Shown here piece after piece: positions 52,353 through 64,000 of a DNA stretch of 64,000 nucleotides; positions within the stretch are counted from its first letter, which is position 1; each line of letters opens with the position of its first letter. A program made the translations under genes and the position numbers. Source of the DNA: Streptomyces sp. RFCAC02 (GTDB taxonomy: Bacteria; Actinomycetota; Actinomycetes; Streptomycetales; Streptomycetaceae); contig NZ_SAUH01000001.1 in assembly GCF_004193175.1 (NCBI RefSeq), forward strand, positions 558,001 to 622,000, given 5' to 3'. A model generated the notes under the pieces. The model was not told the origin of the DNA. It searched no databases and saw nothing but the letters and a program-made list of their open reading frames with translations.

Positions 52353-53292
52353 GACGGCTCGGCTCCGTTCTCGTGGATGGCGTCGGTGGCGGGGGCGGGC
52401 TCGTCGGGGACGACCATCGTGCCGATGCCCTCGTCCGTGAAGATCTCCAGCAGGATCGAGTGCGGCACGCGCCCGTCGATGACGCGGGCGGTGCGGACCC
52501 CGTTGCGCACGGCGTGGAGGCAGCCCTCCATCTTCGGCACCATGCCGCTGGACAGGTCGGGCAGCAGCTTCTCCAGCTCCCCGACGGTGAGCCGGCTGAT
52601 GACCTCGTCGCTCGCGGGCCAGTCGGCGTACAGGCCCTCGACGTCCGTGAGCACCATGAGCGTCTCGGCGCCGAGGGCGGCGGCGAGCGCGGCGGCCGCG
52701 GTGTCGGCGTTGACGTTGTAGACGTGGTGGTCGTCGGCGCTGCGGGCGATGGAGGAGATGACGGGGATGCGGCCGTCGGCGAGCAGCGCCTCGACGGCGC
52801 CGGTGTCGGTGGCGGTGATGTCGCCGACGCGGCCGATGTCCACGCGTTCGCCGTCGATGTCGGCGAAGCGCCGCACGGCGGTCATCAGGTGGGCGTCCTC
52901 GCCGGTCATGCCGACGGCGAGGGGGCCGTGGCGGTTGAGGAGGCCGACGAGTTCGCGCTGCACCTGGCCGGCGAGGACCATCCGGACGACGTCCATCGTC
53001 TCGGGCGTGGTGACGCGCAGGCCGGCCTTGAACTCGGAGGTCATGCCGAGGCGGTCGAGCTGGGCGCTGATCTGGGGACCGCCGCCGTGGACGACGACGG
53101 GCCGCAGGCCGGCGTGCCGGAGGAACACGACGTCCTGCGCGAACGCGGCCTTCAGCTCCTCGTCGACCATGGCGTTGCCGCCGAACTTGATGACGACGGT
53201 CCTGCCGTGGTGGCGGGTGAGCCAGGGCAGGGCCTCGATGAGGATCCGTGCCTTGGGGAGGGCGGTGTGCTTGCGGGTGGTACCGGCTGCGG

Positions 53293-53296
<4 letters not shown>
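52349..53296 (-). CDS. argB: Acetylglutamate kinase
   Basis: A 315-aa amino acid kinase. ATP-site glycine motifs are [20 protein letters not shown] and [20 protein letters not shown], followed by substrate motif [40 protein letters not shown] and the lysine region [20 protein letters not shown]. It phosphorylates N-acetylglutamate. The N-terminal helical arm ([20 protein letters not shown]) is the one that makes hexameric, arginine-inhibited ArgB. ATG 53296 overlaps the argJ stop by 4 nt. Confidence 0.96.
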
Positions 53297-58070
<4,774 letters not shown>

Positions 58071-58074
<4 letters not shown>

Positions 58075-59435
58075 CGGGCACCTTCCCGGTCGGTGGCGCG
58101 TTCCAGGGCGATGCGCGCGGCTCCGGTGGCGACGGGCTCGGCCAGCTCGCTCACGCGCAGGGGCGTGTCCCACCGGGACCTGCGGTGCGCCACCATCTCG
58201 GGCCTGCGGAACAGGGATCCCATGAGGGCGACGGACCGCGGGCGCGTGCCGGCCAGTTCGCACAGCGCCGTGACGGTGCCTCGCACCCGGTCGCCGATGG
58301 TGTCCAGGCACAGGCGGGCGATGTCGGCGGGGGTGGCCCCGGCGGGGATGCCGTCGAGGGAAAGCAGCCCCTGGTCGGTGTCGTCCATGGCGGAGACGGT
58401 CATCCGCAGCGACGGCAGGGCGCGTGCCTCACCGCCGAGGGTGCCGAACAGCGCGTCGAAGTCGCCGGCGAAGAAGAGTTCGGCGAGGAGCTGGATGATC
58501 TTGCCCGACGGGACGGGGTGACCGAGGACGTAGCCGTCGGCGAGCCAGGAGCGTTCGTGGTCGACTCCCAGGTCGTAGGCGCGGCGGCCGGGACGGCAGA
58601 TGCCGGTGGTGACCATCAGGTACTCGGAGGTGCCGATGGAGTCGAAGACGTTGGGAGCCTCCCCGGCCCCCTCCGCGTCGGCCAGCGCGGCGGCGACGGC
58701 CCGGGCGGCGATCACCTGGTCGTGCCCGCCGACGTGCACGGTGGCTCCCGGTGCGAGGCGCACCCCCAGCGCGCCGGGCGTGATCTCTCCGAGGGGCGCG
58801 CCGGTCGGCAGGACGTCGGGGAACAGGCCGGGTTCGACGCCGAGCGCGTCCATGCTGGGCCGGTCGGGGACCAGGCCGGCCAGGTCGAAGAGCTGGCTGT
58901 GCGTGATCTGGGACGAGGCGGCCGCCCAGCGCCCGGTCAGGCGCCACATGGTGTAGGTGCCGAAGTCGACCCAGCGGGCGGTCCGTGCCCAGGCGTCCGG
59001 GTCGTGCGCGCGCAGGTGCGCGAGACGCGCGGGGGTCTGGTTCGGGCGCAGCCGCATGCCGGAGACGGCGTAGTGCTCGGGCGAGTCGAACCACTCGGCG
59101 ACGCCCGGGGCGAGGGCGCCGCCGTGCCCGGTCTCCCACCAGGCCAGCGAGGGGTGGACCTCGCGGCCGGCGGCGTCCACGGCCACCGACTCCTCCTGGC
59201 CGAAGGAGGCGACACAGGCGCCGCCCAGGGCGCCGTGCGGAGCGGCCGTGCCGGACGCGTACTGGGCGACCAGGTCGGCCGTCTCGCGCCACACGTCCTC
59301 GGCGTGGTGGAACGGGAGCCCGCCGTGGAGCCTGACGGGGGTACGGCGGCGCTCGGCCGGCAGCACGGTGCCGTCAGCGGTGACGCCGACGACCTTCACG
59401 TGCGTCGTACCGATGTCGATACCAAGGAACCACAT
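58071..59435 (-). CDS. FGGY family carbohydrate kinase
   Basis: A 454-aa two-domain sugar kinase. The N-terminal phosphate loop is FLGIDIGTTHVKVVGVTADG, followed by GACVASFGQEESVAVDAAGR and LAWWETGHGG. The second ATP domain has TVHVGGHDQVIAARAVAAAL with the G-G-H-D-Q catalytic Asp, and RSVALMGSLFRRPEMVAHRR as late adenosine motif. Members phosphorylate xylulose, ribulose, erythritol, glycerol and others; GGHDQ is seen in several uncharacterised members such as YgcE-like kinases. ATG 59435 opens 16 bp after the FAD oxidase stop. It runs a little shorter than GlpK/XylB (~500 aa). Confidence 0.87.
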
Positions 59436-59451
59436 TGTTCTTGGCGCCTTC

Positions 59452-60849
59452 CTAGAGCCCGAGTTTTCCGGGGTTGAGGGTGCCGTTGGGGTCGAGGGCG
59501 GCCTTCAGCCTGCGCAGCAGCAGGTGGGAGGCGCCGAGCGAACGGCGGGTGTACGGGGAACGGGCGAGACCGCCGCCGTGGTGGTGGGACAGCTCCGCCC
59601 CGTGGCGCAGGCACACGTCCATGGCGGTGGCCCAGACGGTGCGCAGCCGCTCGACGGCCGCGCGGTCGTCCGCGGCGTGGCCGCGGAGGATGAGGTAGAG
59701 CGACGTGCCCTGGGTGTAGACGTGGGAGAAGTGGGCGAGCACCTCGTCGGCCAGGGGGGCGAGGCTCTCGGTCAGGTCGCGGTACAGCGGCAGGACGTGG
59801 CTCCAGGTGTGGGCCACCTCGATGGTCTCGGCGAAGCCCCCGTCCTCGGCCAGCAGGTTCTCGACGCCGGAGAAGTCGAAGCGGCGCTCCATCCACGCCT
59901 CGGCGCCTCCGGCGCCGACGGCCTTGCCGCCGTGTTCCTCGACGATGCGGGTGAGGGCGGCCAGTTCGGCGCGTGCGATGTCGGTGAGGCCCTGCGTGCC
60001 CGCGAACAGCACGGGCGCGGTGAGCGTCTCGTCCCGCAGGGCGTGCCGGGCTTCCGCCGGGTCGTAGAGGCGCAGGAGGAACGGGCGGAGCCCGGCCGCC
60101 GCCTGCGCGCGCAGCACGGCGACGCCCTGCGCCACGTCGGGCAGCTCGTAGGTCTCCAGCAGGCGGGTCTCGGGCAGGGGGAAGACCTTGAGGCGCACGG
60201 CGGTGATGACGCCGAGGGTGCCCTCCGACCCCAGGAAGAGCCGGCGGAGGTCGGGTCCCATCGCCGCGCGCGGGGAGGCGGACAGGCGCAGCTCCTCGCC
60301 GGTGGCGAGGACCACGGTGTAGGCGACCGCGAGGTCCTCGATGCCGCCGTAGTAGGAGGAGAACTGGCCGGTCGCGAGCGTCGCGAGCCAGCCGCCGACG
60401 CTGGAGCGGTGCAGTGACTGGGGCGAGTGGCCGAGGGTCCAGCCGCGGGTGCGCAGCTCGTCCTCGAGTCGGCCGCCGTTGTACCCGGCGGAGACGTCGA
60501 CCGTCATGTTCTCCGTGTCGAGCTGCCAGGTGGCGGGGAGGCCCGAGACGTCGAGGACGATGCCGCCGCGCACCGGCAGCGGCTGGCCCGTGACGGAGGA
60601 GCCGAGCGCCCGGACGGTCACCGGTATGTCGTGGCGGGCGGCGGCGGCGAGGACGGCGGGGATCTGCCCGGCGTCGGTGACGGCGACGACGGCGTCGGCC
60701 CGGTGGTCGTGGACGTCGAGGCGCGCGAGTTTGGTGGACAGGGGCCATGAGTCGTGGCTCGACGCGGCCAGCGCCGGGGCGTCGGTGCGCACGGCTTCCG
60801 CGTCCAGCTCCCCGGCGATGAGGGCGAGAGCGGCTTCGAGATCGGCCAT
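59452..60849 (-). CDS. FAD-linked oxidase (AGPS/YgcU-like)
   Basis: A 465-aa flavoprotein. The N-terminal FAD-binding PCMH domain has PVTVRALGSSVTGQPLPVRG, MTVDVSAGYNGGRLEDELRT and LGHSPQSLHRSSVGGWLATL with SSYYGGIEDLAVAYTVVLA. The C-terminal substrate domain ends with ELSHHHGGGLARSPYTRRSL, the triple-His active-site motif of alkyldihydroxyacetonephosphate synthase-like oxidases, and LDPNGTLNPGKLGL. It probably oxidises a polyol or hydroxyacid, and the adjacent kinases suggest a sugar alcohol. It is the first gene of the leftward arm, divergent from the aldolase gene. ATG 60849 has GGAG about ten bases upstream. Confidence 0.87.
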   Translation of the reverse strand: MADLEAALALIAGELDAEAVRTDAPALAASSHDSWPLSTKLARLDVHDHRADAVVAVTDAGQIPAVLAAAARHDIPVTVRALGSSVTGQPLPVRGGIVLDVSGLPATWQLDTENMTVDVSAGYNGGRLEDELRTRGWTLGHSPQSLHRSSVGGWLATLATGQFSSYYGGIEDLAVAYTVVLATGEELRLSASPRAAMGPDLRRLFLGSEGTLGVITAVRLKVFPLPETRLLETYELPDVAQGVAVLRAQAAAGLRPFLLRLYDPAEARHALRDETLTAPVLFAGTQGLTDIARAELAALTRIVEEHGGKAVGAGGAEAWMERRFDFSGVENLLAEDGGFAETIEVAHTWSHVLPLYRDLTESLAPLADEVLAHFSHVYTQGTSLYLILRGHAADDRAAVERLRTVWATAMDVCLRHGAELSHHHGGGLARSPYTRRSLGASHLLLRRLKAALDPNGTLNPGKLGL

Positions 60850-60926
60850 GGGGTGACTCCAGGAGTGAGGGGCGGGCCGGACGGACGGCGGGCGCGCGGC
60901 CGGCGTCCGTCGTGCGGGGCGGTCGG

Positions 60927-60955
60927 TTGACACCCGGTGGGACACATCCTAGGCT
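60927..60955 (+). promoter_or_regulatory. Promoter of aldolase-yhfZ-like operon
   Basis: TTGACA (60927-60932), 17-nt spacer, TAGGCT (60950-60955): a full consensus vegetative promoter, 51 bp before the aldolase ATG. A TGCAATCTGCA element (about 60972-60982) just downstream of it, where transcripts would begin, could be an operator. Confidence 0.75.
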
Positions 60956-61005
60956 CAGTATTCAGTTTTCTGCAATCTGCACGCTCGAACGAATCCTGGA
61001 GTGTC

Positions 61006-61854
61006 ATGGACGCCAGAACCGGCAAGAAGATCCGCCTGGGACGTCTCGTACGCCCCGAGAGCGGACGCGCTGTCGTCGTGGCCGCCTCGCACGGGGTGAA
61101 CAGCGGCCCCCCGGCCGGCCTGCGGACCACGGCGGAGATCCGCTCCGCCTTCCCGCGCCTGCGCGCCGCCGACGGCGTCATGATCACCCCCGGGATGCTG
61201 CCGCTGCTGGAGGACACGTTCACCGGCCGCGACCGGCCCGCCCTCGTCCTCCACCTGGACTGGAAGAACCACGCGCGCGGCATCTACACGCCCGGCCGCG
61301 ACGGGCGGGGCGAGGGGGTGCTGGCCCAGCTCGCCGATCTCGACGCGGTGGCGGCGGCCGGCGTGGACGCGGTCATGACCTACCTCTACGTCGGCCAGCG
61401 CGACAGCCGGCTGGAGCGCGCCGAGATCGAGCGCAACGCGCGGATCGCCCGCGACTGCGAGCGGCTCGGGATCGGCCTGATCATCGAGCCGCGCTCGGCC
61501 CTGGAGGGCGACGACCCCGAGGCGCTGTCCGCCGCCGTGATGAGCATGTACTGCCGCATCTCGGCGGACATCGGCGCCGACCTGGTGAAGGCGCTGTGGC
61601 CCGGGTCGGCGGAGGCGTGGGCCGAGGTCACCGGGAGCACCTACGTCCCGGTGCTGCTCGCCGGCGGGAAGGGCGGGGACGACCCGCTGGACACGCTCTC
61701 GCTCGCCCACCGGGCGGTCACCGCGGGCGGGGGCGGTGTGATGTTCGGCCGCCGGGTCTTCCGCGCGGCGGAGCCGGAGAAGGTGCTCACGGCGCTGAGC
61801 GCTATCGTGCACGGTGGAAAGCCGGTCGACGCGGCCAAGGAGCTGCTGGCCTGA
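61006..61854 (+). CDS. Class I aldolase, DeoC/LacD/FbaB-LsrF family
   Basis: A 282-aa TIM-barrel aldolase. The Schiff-base lysine is most likely K195 in GADLVKALWPGSAEAW. LHLDWKNHARGIYTPGRDG with Lys87 and the phosphate loop VPVLLAGGKGGDDPLDTL with GGGGVMFGRRVFRA complete the pocket. This family includes class I fructose-bisphosphate aldolase, tagatose-bisphosphate aldolase LacD and thiolase-like LsrF. With two sugar kinases across the shared promoter region it probably cleaves a ketose bisphosphate or phosphate. ATG 61006 has GGAG six nt before it. The exact substrate is not known. Confidence 0.8.
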   Translation: MDARTGKKIRLGRLVRPESGRAVVVAASHGVNSGPPAGLRTTAEIRSAFPRLRAADGVMITPGMLPLLEDTFTGRDRPALVLHLDWKNHARGIYTPGRDGRGEGVLAQLADLDAVAAAGVDAVMTYLYVGQRDSRLERAEIERNARIARDCERLGIGLIIEPRSALEGDDPEALSAAVMSMYCRISADIGADLVKALWPGSAEAWAEVTGSTYVPVLLAGGKGGDDPLDTLSLAHRAVTAGGGGVMFGRRVFRAAEPEKVLTALSAIVHGGKPVDAAKELLA

Positions 61855-61916
61855 GCGGACCCGCCGCGCACACCGGGCGCGGATGCCCACGCGAGGTCGG
61901 GAAAACGTTGGCATCG

Positions 61917-62846
61917 ATGAGTGAATCCGCCGGGGACACCCCGCTTGAGGCCATCGCCCGCGACATCCTCCGCATCGGAGTCGCGGGGCGGCTGCCCACC
62001 ACCACCGAGTATCAGAACCGGCTCGGCATCGGCTCGGGCACCGTGCAGAAGGCCTTCCGCGACCTGCGGGGCGGCGGCGCGGTCGGTCTCGTGTCCCGGG
62101 GCCACCAGGGGACGTTCGTCACCGAGATGGACACCGCGCGGCTGTGGGCGGCGGCACGTCTCGCGCCCGTGCACGTGCTGCTGCCGCCCTCGTCCCCCGC
62201 GGAGTCCGTGTCGATCGCCGGCGGTGTCGCCGACGTGTTCGCCGGGTCGGGCGCCACCACCACCATCGGGCTGGTGGGCGGCGCCGCGGCCCGGCTCGCC
62301 GCCGTGGACACCGGCGAGGCGGACATCGCCGTCATGTCCGCGGGCGCCGCCGAGGACCTGGTCACGGCCGGCTCCGGACGGCTCGTCCTGCCGGTCGGCC
62401 CCGGCACCTACTACGCCCCGGGGAGCCTGGTCGTGGTGGGCCGGCGCGACCTGCCGTCCCGCCCGCGCATCGGGATCGACCCCGCCTCGGACGACCATCA
62501 GCGGCTCACCCACGCGCAGTTCCCGGCGGACGAGCACACGTATGTGACGACCGACTTCCCCCTGGTGCCGCGCGCGCTCGTCCACGACGAGATCGACGCG
62601 GGGGTCTGGCACATCGTGGACACGCTGATCCCGCTGGAGGCCGTCGGCCTGTCCATCACCCCGCTCAGCCGTCCCGGCGCCCTGGCCCTCGCCGAACACA
62701 TCTCGGGCGCGGTGCTCGTCACCCGGGAGGACAGCATCCCCGGCATACTCCTGTCGCGGCTGCCCGAGGGGCGGCTGCGGGAGGTCTGCGCGCCGCGGGC
62801 GGAGCGGAGCCCGACGGCTGAGGCGCTGCGTATCCGGGTCCGCTGA
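61917..62846 (+). CDS. YhfZ-type transcriptional regulator with GntR-like HTH and sensor domain
   Basis: A 309-aa regulator. Residues ~8-68 form a winged helix: PLEAIARDILRIGVAGRLPT, TTEYQNRLGIGSGTVQKAFR and GLVSRGHQGTFV, the YhfZ variant of the GntR HTH. The rest (~80-305) is a periplasmic-binding-protein-like sensor (TTIGLVGGAAARLAAVDTGE, ADIAVMSAGAAEDLV, GVWHIVDTLIPLEAVGLSIT). It probably binds a sugar or phosphosugar and controls the divergent kinase-oxidase-transporter genes together with its own operon. ATG 61917 is used; TTG 61908 is possible. It follows the aldolase gene by 62 bp. Confidence 0.83.
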   Translation: MSESAGDTPLEAIARDILRIGVAGRLPTTTEYQNRLGIGSGTVQKAFRDLRGGGAVGLVSRGHQGTFVTEMDTARLWAAARLAPVHVLLPPSSPAESVSIAGGVADVFAGSGATTTIGLVGGAAARLAAVDTGEADIAVMSAGAAEDLVTAGSGRLVLPVGPGTYYAPGSLVVVGRRDLPSRPRIGIDPASDDHQRLTHAQFPADEHTYVTTDFPLVPRALVHDEIDAGVWHIVDTLIPLEAVGLSITPLSRPGALALAEHISGAVLVTREDSIPGILLSRLPEGRLREVCAPRAERSPTAEALRIRVR

Positions 62847-62867
62847 GCACCGCCCGGCGGGGCCGGC

Positions 62868-63998
62868 TCAGATGCGGAGGATCCCGGGGAACGCTCCGTG
62901 ACCGACGCCGGGCGCAGTGAGGGCCAGCCAGCCGTGGCCGCGCACCTCGGTGTCCGGGCCGACCTCGCCCGGGTCGACCGACAGGTACCGGCAGGCGGTC
63001 CTGGCGCCCGCCGTGCCGGCTTCCGCCGGGGCCTCGTCGTACTCGGCGTCGATGTCCGGGTCGTCGGCCGCGAGGGTCTCCCACGGCAGCGGGTCGCCCA
63101 CCCATTCCGGGTCGTCCTCGGCGGCGTACCGACGGATCACGCGGCCGTTCTCGGCGACCATCCACACATCGGACCCGGCGGCGTCGTCCAGGAAGAAGAA
63201 CTGCGCCCGGCCGCAGTGGGCGCTGACCCGCTCGACCGTCGCCACCATCTCGTCCCACGAGGCGCCGACGAGCAGGGCGAAGGGGCCGAAGAGCAGGCGC
63301 CAGCCGTCCAGTTCGGGGGTGACGAAGACCCTGCCCACGCCGCGTGACGTGCCGCCGGGTCCGGGCACCCGGATCGGCTGCTCCTCCACCGCCGCGACGC
63401 CGGCGGCGGCGGTGACGGGCCGCCGGTCGTGCAGCCCCAGCGCATCGAACATCCCCTCGTACGACGCGCCCGGCACGGCCATCCACCACCCGCTGAGGGT
63501 CGAGGACGGAAGCCGCGGGGTCTCGTCGAGGATCTTGATCCGTATGAGCCTCTCGATCACCGCACGATCGCGGTCGTCGAGCGCGTCGGTGCCGCCGCCG
63601 GCCACCAGCGCCGCCATCGCGCCGCGCCGCATCGCCGGGGACACGGCCGGGTCGCGGCGCATGGCGAGCAGCCGGGGCCGGGCGGAGTCGTGCAGCATGC
63701 GGGCGTAGGCGGACGCGCGGTAGGGGACGTACCGGCCGGGCGCCAAGCGGCCCACCAGCGCCCGCAACCCGGCGTCGGACGCCACCCGCAGCCTGGTCAG
63801 CCCCTCGAAACCGCTTTCCGAGGCACCCCGGCCCGGATCGGCCGCCAGCGCCGCGTACTGCTCGGCACAGCGCTCGTCGAACACCCCGAGGAGCCAGTTC
63901 GCGTGCCGGTCCGACACCTCCTTCTGGCGCCAGGCCGCCACCACGGCGTCGAACGCCGGCGGACCGATGTGCCGCAAGGCGCGCATGACCGGCCGCAT
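62868..63998 (-). CDS. Hypothetical protein with HEAT-like helices, possibly cut by the window edge
   Basis: At least 376 residues. The N-terminal part (IGPPAFDAVVAAWRQKEVSD, LLGVFDERCAEQYAALAADP, PAMRRGAMAALVAGGGTDAL) has the spacing of alpha-helical repeats. The C-terminal ~190 residues are mixed alpha/beta with TPELDGWRLLFGPFALLVGA, RAQFFFLDDAAGSDVWMVAE and RRYAAEDDPEWVGDPLPWET. No family is certain. Streptomyces HEAT or leucine-rich sensor proteins of unknown role look like this. An ATG lies 3 bases from the right edge but the helix pattern suggests the true start is further right. It converges with the YhfZ-like gene, 21 bases apart. Confidence 0.6.
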   Translation of the reverse strand: MRPVMRALRHIGPPAFDAVVAAWRQKEVSDRHANWLLGVFDERCAEQYAALAADPGRGASESGFEGLTRLRVASDAGLRALVGRLAPGRYVPYRASAYARMLHDSARPRLLAMRRDPAVSPAMRRGAMAALVAGGGTDALDDRDRAVIERLIRIKILDETPRLPSSTLSGWWMAVPGASYEGMFDALGLHDRRPVTAAAGVAAVEEQPIRVPGPGGTSRGVGRVFVTPELDGWRLLFGPFALLVGASWDEMVATVERVSAHCGRAQFFFLDDAAGSDVWMVAENGRVIRRYAAEDDPEWVGDPLPWETLAADDPDIDAEYDEAPAEAGTAGARTACRYLSVDPGEVGPDTEVRGHGWLALTAPGVGHGAFPGILRI

Positions 63999-64000
63999 GT

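Overview
The window is high-GC actinobacterial DNA, most likely from Streptomyces or a close relative. The clearest marker is an intact ssgB, a sporulation division gene confined to morphologically complex actinomycetes. Other pointers are phosphatidylinositol mannoside genes, frequent GTG starts, 4-nt start/stop overlaps and TTGAC-N17-TAGGCT type promoters. No transposon, prophage, CRISPR array or large secondary-metabolite assembly line was seen. The window opens inside pdxS and closes at or inside an unrecognised minus-strand gene.

Layout. 0-10 kb: pdxS (partial), a LemA-like membrane protein, the inositol-phospholipid cassette pimA / acyltransferase / pgsA, a divergent 558-aa membrane protein, a HIT protein, thrS, tRNA-Val(CAC), a SRPBCC protein and ssgB. 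10-16.6 kb: small membrane proteins, a DsbA-like protein, an acetyltransferase, pabC-pabB, a promoter-driven tRNA cluster (Gly, Cys, Val, Val) ended by two strong hairpins, and a Ser/Thr kinase. 16.6-23 kb: a cobalamin/siroheme block (cobL, a bluB-cobT fusion, a siroheme synthase) with an SpoU-type RNA methyltransferase. 23-31.5 kb: metNIQ methionine importer preceded by a Cys/Met-rich leader peptide, membrane proteins, acetyltransferases, a Tat-exported phosphodiesterase, an acyltransferase and an aldo/keto reductase.

31.6-44.4 kb holds the most unusual part: a tightly coupled five-gene operon (DUF4132-like protein, 1651-aa protein of unknown fold, MoxR AAA+ ATPase, DUF5682-VWA fusion, SWIM zinc-finger protein). 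It resembles the poorly characterised Escherichia coli yeh set (yehI, yehL, yehM, yehP, yehQ) and probably works as one ATP-driven machine of unknown purpose.

44.5-55.5 kb: an oxidoreductase, argGH, a VOC protein, a frameshifted polyprenyl synthase followed by about 530 bp without a gene, and argCJBDR. Together argCJBD, argG and argH give most of arginine synthesis, with ArgR as the last gene of its operon. 55.6-62.8 kb: an orphan sugar or polyol catabolic locus (MFS transporter, PfkB kinase, FGGY kinase, FAD oxidase, and divergently a class I aldolase with a YhfZ-type regulator). Its substrate cannot be read from the sequence.
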